Below the pieces are notes generated by a model. That model was not told where the DNA came from. It worked only from the letters and a program-made list of their open reading frames with translations, and searched no databases. 64,000 bases of DNA from Gordonia sp. SID5947. Its GTDB lineage: Bacteria > Actinomycetota > Actinomycetes > Mycobacteriales > Mycobacteriaceae. The stretch covers positions 3,038,001 to 3,102,000 of the forward strand of contig NZ_WWHU01000001.1 of NCBI RefSeq assembly GCF_009862785.1. The letters run 5' to 3'. Positions 53,680-63,340 of the stretch are shown here, in pieces (the first letter of the stretch is position 1; every line of letters begins with the position of its first letter). The translations under genes and the position numbers were made by a program.

Positions 53680-55686
53680 TCAGCTGATCTCGCCGCTGTC
53701 CTGCAGTACGGTCTCCTTGGCCTCCTGGACGTCGGACTCCTCTTCGGCCGCCAGCCGCGGAATGAGTCCGCCCGCGAGGACATCGGCCACCTGCCGCGGC
53801 GACAGCCGGTGCCTCGCCAGGAACGTCGTCCCCTGCGTGACATTCTCGATCGTCAGCTCGTCCGTCGATCCCAGTCCGTCGCGGAGGCCGGACACCTTCA
53901 GCACATCGTCCTGATCGATCGCGTCGTGGTCGGCCGGATCGTCGAACTCGACCGCCAGCACGCCGAAGTTCGCGAGATTCTGCCAATGGATGCGGGCAAA
54001 GGATTTCGCGATGACCATCTTCAGACCGAGATGTCGGGGTGCGATCGCGGCGTGCTCCCGCGACGATCCCTGCCCGTAGTTCTCACCTCCCACGATGATG
54101 TGGCCGGATTCGGCCGCGGCAGCTCGCTCCGGGTACGTCTCGTCGACCTGGGTGAAGCTGAACTCGGCCAGCTTCGGAATGTTGGATCGGAACGGCAGCG
54201 CCCGTGCACCGGCCGGGGAGATCTCGTCGGTGGAGATGTTGTCGCCGACCGTCAGCAGCACCGGCGCCTCGATGACGTCGGGCAATTCGTCGAGTTCGGG
54301 CAGGCTGGAGATGTTGGGCCCCTTGACCGGTTCCACCTTCACCGCTGCCTCCGGATCGATCGGCGCCACCAGCATGGCGGTGTTGATCGAATGTTCGCGC
54401 GGGAATTCGAGCTGTGGGTAGGACATGCCGACATCTGCGGCCCAGTCCCGAGGATCGGTGATCTGTCCCGTGAGCGCCGAGGCCGCCGCGGTCTCCGGTG
54501 AACACAGCCACACCGCGTCCTCGCGGGTACCCGACCGTCCGGGAAAGTTGCGTGGCATGGTGCGCAACGAGTTCCGGCCGGTCGCCGGTGCCTGTCCCAT
54601 GCCGATGCACCCCATGCATCCGGCCTGGTGAATCCGCGCCCCGCCGATCACGAGCTGTGTCGTCGAACCCATCTCGGTGAGGTCGGTGAGGATCTCGCGT
54701 GAGGTCGGGTTCACGTCGAAGCTCACCTCGGGGGCGGTCTGTCGTCCGTCGATCATGGCCGCGGCAATGGCGAAATCGCGCAGCCCGGGGTTCGCGCTCG
54801 AACCGATCACCACCTGGGAGATCTCCTCTCCCGCGACGTCTCGGACCGGCACCACGTTGCCGGGCGACGACGGCTTGGCGATCAACGGCTCGATGGTGGC
54901 CAGATCGATGGTTTCGGTGAGGTCGTATTCGGCTCCCTCGTCGGCCACCAGTTCGGTCCAGTCGTCCTCACGGCCCTCGGCGCGCAGGAACTCTCGCACC
55001 TCGTGGTCGCTGGGGAAGACCGTTGTGGTGGCGCCGAGTTCGGCGCCCATGTTGGCGATGACGTGGCGGTCCATCGCGGTCAGGCTCTCCAGCCCCGGAC
55101 CGTGGTACTCGATGATCCGGTTCACCCCACCCTTCACGTCGTGACGGCGGAGCATCTCCAGGATCACGTCCTTGGCCGAACACCATTCCGGTAGTGCACC
55201 TTCCAGCCGGATCCCCCAGATCTCCGGCATCCGGATGTTGAGCGGGTGTCCGGCGATCGCCAGCGCCACCTCGAGCCCACCGACCCCGATCGCCAGCATC
55301 CCGAGCGATCCGGCGGCCGGGGTGTGCGAGTCGGATCCGACCATCGTCTTGCCCGGCGCGCCGAAACGCTGCATGTGCGTCGGGTGGGACACACCGTTTC
55401 CGGGCTTGGAGAACCAGAGCCCGAATCGTTCACACGCGGTGCGGAGATATTCGTGATCCTCGGCGTTCTTCTCGTCGGTCTGCAACAGGTTGTGGTCGAC
55501 GTACTGCACGCTGACCTCCGTCTGGGCGCGGTCGAGGTGCAGCGCCTCGAGTTCCTGCATCACCAGGGTGCCGGTGGCGTCCTGCGTCAGCGTCTGATCG
55601 ATCCGGATCGCGATCTCTTCGCCGGCCGTCATCTCGCCACGCTCGAGATGTGAGCCGATGAGCTTGCGGGCGACGTTGTCGGGCAT
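53680..55686 (-). CDS. aconitate hydratase-family protein
   Basis: 668 residues. Aconitase core motifs include NVARKLIGSHL, VGSDSHTPAAGSLGMLAIG and the cluster cysteines in QAGCMGCIGMGQ plus a further VWLCSPETAA. The C-terminal swivel domain has GGENYGQGSSREHAAIAPRHLG. The start at 55686 has GAGGAG upstream; frame further upstream is unlikely to be coding. This shorter aconitase type is distinct from the 900-residue AcnA. It isomerises citrate or a related tricarboxylate. Confidence 0.88.
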   Translation of the reverse strand: MPDNVARKLIGSHLERGEMTAGEEIAIRIDQTLTQDATGTLVMQELEALHLDRAQTEVSVQYVDHNLLQTDEKNAEDHEYLRTACERFGLWFSKPGNGVSHPTHMQRFGAPGKTMVGSDSHTPAAGSLGMLAIGVGGLEVALAIAGHPLNIRMPEIWGIRLEGALPEWCSAKDVILEMLRRHDVKGGVNRIIEYHGPGLESLTAMDRHVIANMGAELGATTTVFPSDHEVREFLRAEGREDDWTELVADEGAEYDLTETIDLATIEPLIAKPSSPGNVVPVRDVAGEEISQVVIGSSANPGLRDFAIAAAMIDGRQTAPEVSFDVNPTSREILTDLTEMGSTTQLVIGGARIHQAGCMGCIGMGQAPATGRNSLRTMPRNFPGRSGTREDAVWLCSPETAAASALTGQITDPRDWAADVGMSYPQLEFPREHSINTAMLVAPIDPEAAVKVEPVKGPNISSLPELDELPDVIEAPVLLTVGDNISTDEISPAGARALPFRSNIPKLAEFSFTQVDETYPERAAAAESGHIIVGGENYGQGSSREHAAIAPRHLGLKMVIAKSFARIHWQNLANFGVLAVEFDDPADHDAIDQDDVLKVSGLRDGLGSTDELTIENVTQGTTFLARHRLSPRQVADVLAGGLIPRLAAEEESDVQEAKETVLQDSGEIS

Positions 55687-55940
55687 CACGCACTCCTCGC
55701 CGCAGATCGTGCGCAGCGACGTCTCCCGACAGCTCGTGTCCGAGCAGATGGGCTGTCGTCGAACCGTCGGCGGAGCCCGCCTCGGGCCCGGCCACTGCGA
55801 CGCGATCTGACATTGCGCTCGGACTGTCTCCCATGGTTCCAGCCTCACGCCGTGCGCGTCACGGGATCGGGATGATCGGCGACGGACATCAGTGACGTTC
55901 GGCCCACGACGGGCGCTCGGGGCCGGCGCATGCTGGAGGC

Positions 55941-56567
55941 ATGCGCATCGCAACCGTTCTGCTGGCCGCGGCATCGGCCGTCGGCGCCACGGCGGTGGGA
56001 TACCGGCGCTACCTTCGGCAGCCGATCCTGACCTGGGGAGCAACCGCCGACGAGGTGGCAGCGATGCTGCCCGGTGACGACCTGCTGCCCGACGCCGACG
56101 GCACGTCCACGCGCGCGATCACGATCCACGCTCGACCCGACCAGATCTACCCGTGGCTCGCCCAGATGGGTCCGGCTCCCCGTGGTGGCGCCTACACCTA
56201 CGACTGGATCGAGAATCTACTCGGCCTGCACATGCACAGCGCCGACCACATCCTCGAGGAATTCCAGCACCCCGCCATCGGCGATGAGATCGCACTGGGA
56301 CCCAACCGGATGCGCGTGGAGATCGCCGAACCGGGGCACTCGTTCGCAACGCGATCGGCCGACGGTAACTGGGTGTGGGCGTTCACACTGGTCGCCGGCG
56401 GCGGTGACACCACACGTCTTGTCAGCCGCAACAGGTTTCGTCTGCCCCGACTCCGGGACCGGATCGGGATGATCCCCATGGAGCCGGGCTCGTTGATCAT
56501 GGAACGCAAGATGTTGCTCGGTATCAAGGAGCGTGCAGAGAGGCGTGCGCCGGCCGATCGAGCGTGA
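55941..56567 (+). CDS. hypothetical SRPBCC-like protein with N-terminal membrane helix
   Basis: 208 residues. A hydrophobic start (VLLAAASAVGATAVGY) precedes a domain with TRAITIHARPDQIYPWLAQMGPAPRGGAYTYDWIENLLGL, common in actinobacterial SRPBCC-like proteins. The function is unknown. Confidence 0.75.
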   Translation: MRIATVLLAAASAVGATAVGYRRYLRQPILTWGATADEVAAMLPGDDLLPDADGTSTRAITIHARPDQIYPWLAQMGPAPRGGAYTYDWIENLLGLHMHSADHILEEFQHPAIGDEIALGPNRMRVEIAEPGHSFATRSADGNWVWAFTLVAGGGDTTRLVSRNRFRLPRLRDRIGMIPMEPGSLIMERKMLLGIKERAERRAPADRA

Positions 56568-56597
56568 ATTCCTCCGACATGGAGCACACTGGGCCCG

Positions 56598-57566
56598 GTG
56601 AACGACTACGTCCTCGTCGTCATCGGGCTCGCCGCGCTGATCATCGGCGCCGAAGGATTGGTGCGTGGTGGGTCGGCGATCGCGACGCGCCTGGGCATCT
56701 CGCCGCTGCTGGTCGGGGTGACCATCGTGTCGATCGGCACGAGTCTGCCGGAACTCGCCGTCGGGATCGACGCCGCCGTGCACGACGCGGGTCCGCTGGC
56801 GGTTGGCAACATCGCCGGGACGAACATCGTCAACATCCTGCTGGTGCTCGGATTGTCGGCGGCGATGGTGCCATTGGCATTGGGCCGTCAGACGATCCGG
56901 ATCGACCTGCCCGTCATGGTGATCAGCGCGCTGCTGCTCTGGGCGCTGGCGGCCAACGGCACGTTGTCGCGCCTGGACGGGATGATCCTGTTCCTGCTCG
57001 CCGTGGCGTACACGATCACGGTTGTCCGCACCGAGTTGCGTAGCGGACACGGCCCGGACGGGTCCGTTGACGCAGCGGTACCCGAACGCACCCCGGCGCC
57101 CGCCGGAACCGAACGCTGGTGGTGGTCTGCTCTGCAGCTCGTCGGCGGGATCGCGATCGTCGTCATCGGCGCCGAGTGGCTGGTGACCGGTGCGGTCGAC
57201 GTCGCCGCCGATCTCGGGGTCAGCGAGGCCCTGATCGGCCTGACCGTCGTCGCGATCGGGACGTCGGCACCCGAGCTCGTCACCACGATCACCTCGACGA
57301 TCCGCGGCAACCGCGACCTCGCGATCGGCAACCTGCTCGGTTCGTCGGTCTACAACATCACCTTCATCCTCGGCGCCACCTCGCTGGTGCAGCCGCTGGG
57401 GGTGACCGACGAACTGATCCGCGTGGACCTCCCGATGATGGCAGCGGTAGCGCTGATCTGCGTGCCGGTGTTCCTCACCGGGCGCCGGGTCAGCAGGATC
57501 GAGGGGGCGGCATTCGTGGTGGCGTACGCGGTGTATCTGGGTTTGGTGATCGCGCTGCGGGTGTGA
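56598..57566 (+). CDS. calcium/sodium antiporter (CaCA family)
   Basis: 322 residues with about ten membrane helices in two halves. The alpha repeats are SIGTSLPELAVG near residue 50 and AIGTSAPELVTT near 225, with the ion-binding acidic residues in both. It exchanges Ca2+ and Na+ or H+ at the cytoplasmic membrane. The start is a GTG at 56598. Confidence 0.92.
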   Translation: MNDYVLVVIGLAALIIGAEGLVRGGSAIATRLGISPLLVGVTIVSIGTSLPELAVGIDAAVHDAGPLAVGNIAGTNIVNILLVLGLSAAMVPLALGRQTIRIDLPVMVISALLLWALAANGTLSRLDGMILFLLAVAYTITVVRTELRSGHGPDGSVDAAVPERTPAPAGTERWWWSALQLVGGIAIVVIGAEWLVTGAVDVAADLGVSEALIGLTVVAIGTSAPELVTTITSTIRGNRDLAIGNLLGSSVYNITFILGATSLVQPLGVTDELIRVDLPMMAAVALICVPVFLTGRRVSRIEGAAFVVAYAVYLGLVIALRV

Positions 57567-57611
57567 GGCCGTCCACCTCGCCGAACTCCTCACCCGACAG
57601 GCCCCCACGAC

Positions 57612-57646
57612 CGCCGACAGCAACCGCGATCCCGCCGACAGCAACC
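57612..57646 (-). repeat. two copies of the 21-bp intergenic repeat unit
   Basis: CGCCGACAGCAACC occurs at 57612-57625 and 57633-57646, 21 bp apart. Read on the minus strand this is the GGTTGCTGTCGGCG core found at 46056-46132. It lies between the antiporter and the convergent polymerase gene. Confidence 0.75.
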
Positions 57647-57695
57647 GGTTCTCCAGAGTTCCTGCACGCCGGCGACTTCCGGCCCTTCGTGACGC

Positions 57696-58760
57696 TCAGT
57701 CCTCGACCCGATTGCCCTTCTCGTCCCAGTGCGCGGCGACCTTCTTGCTGGGCTGCACGCGAGGTGGCTCTCCCGGCATCTTGGGATAGCTGGGCGGATA
57801 CGGCATGTCGCCGAGTCCGTTGGCGTCGTCGCGCTGCACCATCTCCAGCAGTGGTTCCAGTCCGCGGCGGTGATCGGCGATGTCGGCCATCGGATCTCCC
57901 CGTCGTGCGACGAGATCGGGCACGGTGGCGATGGTGCAGTCGTCGGGGTTCACATCGGCCAGCTCCGCCCAGGTGACCGGCGTCGACACCCGTGCGTTGG
58001 GACTCCGTCGTGCGGAGTAGGGCGACGCCATCGTGCGGTCACGGGCGTTCTGGTTGTAGTCGATGAAGATCCGTTCGCCGCGTTCCTCTTTCCACCACGA
58101 CGGTGTCACGCTCTCGGGATCGCGGCGTTCCATCTCGCGTGCGATCGCGATCACCGCCCGGCGGCCGGCGATGAAGTCCCACCTCGGTTCGACCGGCACG
58201 TACACGTGGATGCCGCGCCCACCGGAGGTCTTCGGAAATCCCTTGTAGCCCAACTCGTCCAACAACGGTGCGAGGACCTCGATGGCGACGCGACGGACAT
58301 CGTCGAAGTCGGTACCCGGCTGAGGATCGAGGTCGATCCGCAACTGGTCCGGATGGTCGTTGTCGGGGTCGATCGTGGGCCAGCTGTGGAACGTGAAAGT
58401 GCCCAGGTTGGCACCCCAGACGATGTCGGCGGGGATCGTCGGTTTGATCGCGTCTCCCGTTCTGCCCGAAGGGAAGACGATGCGAGTCGACTCGACGTGG
58501 TCGGGTCGCTTCTTGGCGATGTGCTTCTGATAGATCTCCTCGCCCTCGACCCCGTCGGGAAAGCGCTGCAGAAAGGTCGGCCGGTTGCGCACGGCCGTCA
58601 TGATCGCGCCCTGCAGGGCGATCTCCCGGTAGTACCCGACGAGATCCCTTTTACGGCCGCCGTTCTCGCCCAGCTCCGGGAAATAGATCTTGTCCGGATT
58701 GCTCATCCGGACGGCGACGCCGTCGACATCGAGTTCCTCTGCGGGCGACCGAGATGGCAT
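57696..58760 (-). CDS. LigD-type polymerase (primase-like) domain protein
   Basis: 354 residues of the AEP-type polymerase domain found at the N-terminus of mycobacterial LigD. It has MSNPDKIYFPE at the start, the metal-binding DLD in RIDLDPQPG and TSGGRGIHVYVPV. It fills gaps and can add ribonucleotides in end joining. The gene starts 1 bp after the ligase stop codon, so the two are a stand-alone version of a split LigD. The ATG at 58760 is preceded by GGAAGGAG. Confidence 0.92.
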   Translation of the reverse strand: MPSRSPAEELDVDGVAVRMSNPDKIYFPELGENGGRKRDLVGYYREIALQGAIMTAVRNRPTFLQRFPDGVEGEEIYQKHIAKKRPDHVESTRIVFPSGRTGDAIKPTIPADIVWGANLGTFTFHSWPTIDPDNDHPDQLRIDLDPQPGTDFDDVRRVAIEVLAPLLDELGYKGFPKTSGGRGIHVYVPVEPRWDFIAGRRAVIAIAREMERRDPESVTPSWWKEERGERIFIDYNQNARDRTMASPYSARRSPNARVSTPVTWAELADVNPDDCTIATVPDLVARRGDPMADIADHRRGLEPLLEMVQRDDANGLGDMPYPPSYPKMPGEPPRVQPSKKVAAHWDEKGNRVED

Positions 58761-58761
58761 G

Positions 58762-59835
58762 TCAAGATGCTCCTTCCAGAACATCGTGCAGGTCGTAGGT
58801 CAGTGGGACCTCGAGCTGGTCGTAGGTGCAGCTCGACGGCTCGCGGTCGGGGCGCCACCGCAGGAACTTGACCGTATGACGGAACCGGTGGTTCTCCATC
58901 TGGTCATAGGCGACCTCGACGACGAGTTCGGGACGGATCGGAATCCACTCTCCCGACTTCTCCGACCGCCATCGCGTGGGCTCGCCGGGACTGGGTTTGT
59001 CCGGATCGGTGCGCATCGGTTCGAACATCTGCTGCAACTCGATCCGTTTGGCATCGGAGAACGCACCGGCGCCGCCGACCATGCGCAGCTCACCGCCGGC
59101 GTAGAGCCCGAGCAGCATCGATCCGAGCCCGGTACCGCTCTTGTGCACCCGGTAGCCGAAAACCACGCAGTCGGCGGTGCGCTTGTGCTTGACCTTCACC
59201 ATCTCGCGCTTGCCCTCGACATAACGTCCGTCCAGTCTCTTACCCACCACGCCGTCGAGTCCGGCACCCTCGAATGCGGTGAACCAGTCCGTGGCGAGCG
59301 CGGCATCATCGGTCACCCGGCTGACCCGCAGGCGCCGGTCTCCCCGACCGGCCGGGTCGATTGCCTGCAGCAATGCCTCCCTCCGCACCGGGAACGGTTC
59401 GTCGACGACGCTCGCCTCGCCCAGCGCCAGCGCATCGAAGCCGATGAAGATCGCAGGCGTCTTCTCGGCCAGCATGGTGACCCGGGATGCGGCGGGATGA
59501 ATGCGCTGGGCCAGCGAGTCCCAGTCCAGGCGGTGGGTGTCACCGATCAGGGCGGGGACCCCGATCTCGCCGTCCACCACCGCTTTCTCCGGGAGCTCCG
59601 CCTTGGCGGCCGCGACCAGCTCCGGGAAGTAGCGGGCCAGGTCCTTGCCGCCGCGCGACCCGATGGCGACTTCGTCGCCGTCCCGAAAGATCAAGGCCCG
59701 AAAGCCATCCCACTTGGGTTCGTACGACCACACCGCATCACCACCGGGCTGGTCGGGAACCGCGGTGACGGCTTTGGCGAGCATCGGTGCGATCGGCGGC
59801 ATAACCGGGAGGTCCACGGCTACATCGTCCGTCAC
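58762..59835 (-). CDS. ligC: ATP-dependent DNA ligase
   Basis: 357 residues. The adenylated lysine is in YEPKWDGFRA (motif I), with further motifs VVDGEIGVP, FIGFDALAL, DGVVGKRLDGRYVEGKR and KVKHKRTADCVVFGY. The OB-fold follows. It resembles mycobacterial LigC and lies upstream of the polymerase gene in one transcript. The GTG start at 59835 is chosen; gluQRS is divergent, only a few bases away. Confidence 0.92.
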   Translation of the reverse strand: MTDDVAVDLPVMPPIAPMLAKAVTAVPDQPGGDAVWSYEPKWDGFRALIFRDGDEVAIGSRGGKDLARYFPELVAAAKAELPEKAVVDGEIGVPALIGDTHRLDWDSLAQRIHPAASRVTMLAEKTPAIFIGFDALALGEASVVDEPFPVRREALLQAIDPAGRGDRRLRVSRVTDDAALATDWFTAFEGAGLDGVVGKRLDGRYVEGKREMVKVKHKRTADCVVFGYRVHKSGTGLGSMLLGLYAGGELRMVGGAGAFSDAKRIELQQMFEPMRTDPDKPSPGEPTRWRSEKSGEWIPIRPELVVEVAYDQMENHRFRHTVKFLRWRPDREPSSCTYDQLEVPLTYDLHDVLEGAS

Positions 59836-59852
59836 TTGTAGTGTCGTGCGCA

Positions 59853-60776
59853 ATGGACCCGGGACAAAGCCTGCCACCGGCGGGACGGTTCGCACCGTCA
59901 CCGTCCGGTGAGTTGCACGTCGGAAACCTCCGAACCGCCGTGCTGGCCTGGTTGTTCGCCCGAACCACCGGCCGATCGTTCCTGATCCGGATGGAGGACC
60001 TGGACCGCACCGTCGTCGGCGCCGACAGACAGCAGCTGGACGATCTCGCCGCGATCGGCCTCGACTGGGAGCCGGAGGTCGCGTACCAGACAGACCGCCT
60101 GACGAACTATCAGACGGTGATAGAGCATTTGCGCGATGACGGACGCACCTTCGAGTGTTTCTGCACGCGACGAGAGATCCTCGAGGCACCTTCGGCACCG
60201 CACGCGCCGCAGGGTGCGTACCCGGGCACATGCCGCGACCTCACCGACGCCGAGCGAGCCGAACGCCACGCCACCGGCCGGCCACCGGCGATCCGCCTCC
60301 GCGCCGAGATCGCGCACTTCACCGTGCGCGACATCCTGCACGGCGACCACACCGGGGTCGTCGACGACTTCGTGATCCAGCGCAATGACGGTACGCCCGC
60401 GTACAACCTCGCGGTGGTGGTCGACGACGCAGCGCAAGGCATCGACCAGGTGGTCCGGGGTGACGACCTCCTGTCGTCGGCACCCCGGCAGGCCTACCTC
60501 GCATCGCTGCTCGGGTACTCCCCGCCGACCTACGCCCACGTGCCGATGGTGCTCAACGCCAAGCACATCCGATTGAGCAAGAGAGACGGCGCGGTGACCC
60601 TCACCGACCTGTCCGAGCACGGAGTGACGGCGGCGCGGGTGCTGACACATATCGCGCGATCGCTGCGGCTCGCCGGTCCCGGCGAGATGGTCGATCTCGC
60701 CGGCCTGACCGAACGCTTTCGGTCCGACGCCCTGCCGCGTGAGCCGTGGATTCTGACGCCTGACGAGTGGAAGTGA
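59853..60776 (+). CDS. gluQ: glutamyl-Q tRNA(Asp) synthetase
   Basis: 307 residues, shorter than a glutamyl-tRNA synthetase because the anticodon domain is missing. The HIGH-like motif is PSPSGELHVGNLR and the KMSKS-like motif is RLSKRDG. A zinc site is formed by FECFCTR and YPGTCRDL. It attaches glutamate to queuosine in tRNA-Asp. A GTG at 59841 is an alternative start. Confidence 0.93.
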   Translation: MDPGQSLPPAGRFAPSPSGELHVGNLRTAVLAWLFARTTGRSFLIRMEDLDRTVVGADRQQLDDLAAIGLDWEPEVAYQTDRLTNYQTVIEHLRDDGRTFECFCTRREILEAPSAPHAPQGAYPGTCRDLTDAERAERHATGRPPAIRLRAEIAHFTVRDILHGDHTGVVDDFVIQRNDGTPAYNLAVVVDDAAQGIDQVVRGDDLLSSAPRQAYLASLLGYSPPTYAHVPMVLNAKHIRLSKRDGAVTLTDLSEHGVTAARVLTHIARSLRLAGPGEMVDLAGLTERFRSDALPREPWILTPDEWK

Positions 60777-60917
60777 CCCGGCGGGTTCTTTCCCAGCCGA
60801 GGGCGGTCTCACACGACTCGGACGACACCGAGATTGTCGGACGGCTCCGGTAGAGTCGGAAGGTTTGCGTAGTGGCGATTCATCGAAATATACTGCAGCA
60901 CTGCAGAATTGCTTGAC

Positions 60918-60933
60918 TCGAACGTATGTTCGA
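60918..60933. promoter_or_regulatory. SOS box (LexA site) before the DUF222-HNH gene
   Basis: TCGAAC at 60918-60923, GTAT, then GTTCGA at 60928-60933. This is a perfect match to the mycobacterial SOS box TCGAAC-N4-GTTCGA, 14 bp before the start codon. 13E12-family genes in M. tuberculosis are known to have such sites. Confidence 0.85.
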
Positions 60934-60947
60934 GTACTCTGGTTGTC

Positions 60948-62182
60948 ATGGGGGAGATCAGCTCGATCATTGCTTGTGCGCGTGAGGTCACCGTCGCCGA
61001 TGCGGCGTCGGGACGGCAGGTGTTCGACGCCACCAAGGCGTTGATGGAACTGCGCAACCTGGTCGATCACCTGCTGACGATACACGCCGAAGCACTCGAC
61101 CGGCTGGGCGTGGCGACACAGTCCGGAGCAAAGACCCGGAACCTGTTGATGGAGATGGGTGCCGCACCCGGTGTGGCCGCCCGCTGGTTACGCATCGGCG
61201 CCGCACTGGCGTCGCTGCAACGGCTACCCGACTATGCCGGTGACGGTGTGTTCTCCGGCGAACACGTCGATGCAATGGTGCAAGGGCTGGCACACATCGC
61301 CCGGCGCGCCGCCGACGGACTGTGTGAGCAGGAACGCCTCGAGCACGAACGGGCACTGATCGCCCAGACGCTCTCGGGTGCGACACCAAAGGAGCTCGAG
61401 CAGACGGCACGGGCGATCGGCAACCAGATCGCCACCGAAACCGGGGGACTACCCGCGGGGGAAGATCGCCGGCTCAACGAATTCACCATCGTCGCGACCA
61501 CCGATGGGCGCGCAGCGATCACCGGCGACCTCGACATGATCATCGGCGAAAAGCTGATCGCCGCCATCGACTCATTGACGCAACCACGACCCGAACCAGA
61601 CGGCTCCCCGACACCCGCACCCGTGGCCAGCAACGCGCCGACGCACTCGAACAAATCCTCGACGCCGCCGCCACCGCAGATTCGAGGCGGGTGACACCAC
61701 CAAAAACCCACCTCACCCTGACCATCCCCGTCGACACCCCCGACCTCGCATCACTGACCTGGTTGGGCCCGACATCACAGGCGACAGCCAAGATGCTGGC
61801 CTGCGACGCCGGCATCACCGAAATCATCATCGACGGAAACCAGGCACCCCTGGACATGGGCTACGAACAACGCCTGTTCACCACCCACCAACGCACAGCC
61901 ATCACCACCCGCGACCGATGCTGCATCAAATGCGGCGGGCCCGCCGCCTGGAGCCACATCCACCACATGATCCACTGGCACGACGCTGGCCCCACCGACC
62001 TCGACAACGGCTGCCTACTCTGCCCCTCCTGCCACGCCCACGTCCACGCCCACGGCTGGGACATCGTGATCGGAATCGACCGCCACCCCTGGCTCATCCC
62101 ACCCACCACCATCGACCCACACCGAACACCACTACCCGCCCACAACCGCCGCACCATGCACCTCGACGAGACCGCCGCCTGA
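60948..62182 (+). pseudogene. DUF222 domain HNH endonuclease (13E12-repeat family), frameshifted
   Basis: The N-terminal DUF222 part runs in one frame from the ATG at 60948 to about 61608 (RNLLMEMGAAPGVAARWLRIG and similar). It then loses frame. The rest reads QQRADALEQILDAAATADSRR and the HNH domain TTRDRCCIKCGGPAAWSHIHH plus DNGCLLCPSCHAHVH in another frame. Adding one base in or near the C run at 61605-61608 restores about 411 residues. The end of the first frame (THSNKSSTPPPPQIRGG) is not conserved-looking. It lies behind an SOS box and is probably DNA-damage inducible. Confidence 0.88.
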
Positions 62183-62305
62183 CGCCAGACCGCAGCGGCG
62201 AAACAGACCACAGCGCAGCACATTTCGCGACGCACCTTCACCGCGTGACCGACCACCGCCGGGCCACGCACGACCCTTGACAACTCAACAGTGTGGGCCG
62301 CGGGA

Positions 62306-63340
62306 TCACCCGGATGTGGTGGCCAGCAGTCGCTCCAGCACGTCGTCGAGCGTGAGCAGGCCGATCACCTGGCCATCGTCGACGACGGTGGCGATGTGCT
62401 GTCGGGTCTCCCGCATCGTGGCCAGCGCCTCGTACACAGGCATGGTCGACGCCAGCGACAGAACCGGCCGCATGAGGTCCGCGGCAATCGCCTCGGACGG
62501 TGCCGCCAGACTGTCGCGAACGTGCACCACGCCGTCGATCGGGACATCGCCGGAATCCCTGTTCCCCGCCAGATCGTCGGTCCGCACCAGGAGTCGACGG
62601 TGTCCGCTCTCGCGCGACACCTTGCGGATGTAAGCGGGCGAGGCGTCACGCGGGACGCCGGTGACGTCACCATGTCCGGTCACATCTGCGACGGTCAACG
62701 ACTGCAGTTCGAGCGCACTGGTCAGATGGGCGTGATAGCGCCCGTCGAGGGTGCCGACGGTCGCCGAGTGCTCGACAAGGTGCCGCAGCGCCTCCGAATC
62801 CTGGCCTGCGCCCAGCTGATCCACGGGTTCGACGCCGACACGCAGCAGGCACCAATTGGCGAGGCGATTGAGCCGGACGATGACCGGACGGGTCAGCCAC
62901 ATGAACGCCCGCATCGGGATCGCCAGCAACGTGGCCGAACGTTCCGGGTGCGCGATGGCCCACGACTTCGGGGCCATCTCACCGACAACGAGGTGCAGGA
63001 ACGTGACGATCACCAATGCCAGGACGAAGCCTGCGATGTCGGCGGACCACGCAGGCAGCCCCCAAATCTCGAATGCCGGTGTGAGCCAGTGGTGCACAGC
63101 GGGTTTGGTGATGGCGCCGAGGGCCAGCGTGCAGACGGTGATGCCGAGCTGAGAACCAGCCAGCAGGACCGACAGTTCCGATGCGCTACGCAGTGCTGCC
63201 CGTGCGGAGCGGCTGTTGGGGGCGGCATCTTCCAGACGGTGCCGCCGTGCGGCGATCAGGGCGAACTCGACGGCGACGAAGAAGGCGCTCGCCGCGATCA
63301 ACGCGATGGTCGCGATCCCCACGACCCACGGGCTGCTCAT
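62306..63340 (-). CDS. CNNM/CorC-type membrane protein with CBS domains
   Basis: 344 residues. The DUF21 membrane part (1-195) has FVAVEFALIAARRHRLE and VTFLHLVVGEMAPKSWAIAHPE, typical of the CNNM family. A pair of CBS domains follows (about 225-340). Members are thought to transport or sense Mg2+ and related divalent cations. It overlaps the upstream family member by four bases. Confidence 0.88.
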   Translation of the reverse strand: MSSPWVVGIATIALIAASAFFVAVEFALIAARRHRLEDAAPNSRSARAALRSASELSVLLAGSQLGITVCTLALGAITKPAVHHWLTPAFEIWGLPAWSADIAGFVLALVIVTFLHLVVGEMAPKSWAIAHPERSATLLAIPMRAFMWLTRPVIVRLNRLANWCLLRVGVEPVDQLGAGQDSEALRHLVEHSATVGTLDGRYHAHLTSALELQSLTVADVTGHGDVTGVPRDASPAYIRKVSRESGHRRLLVRTDDLAGNRDSGDVPIDGVVHVRDSLAAPSEAIAADLMRPVLSLASTMPVYEALATMRETRQHIATVVDDGQVIGLLTLDDVLERLLATTSG

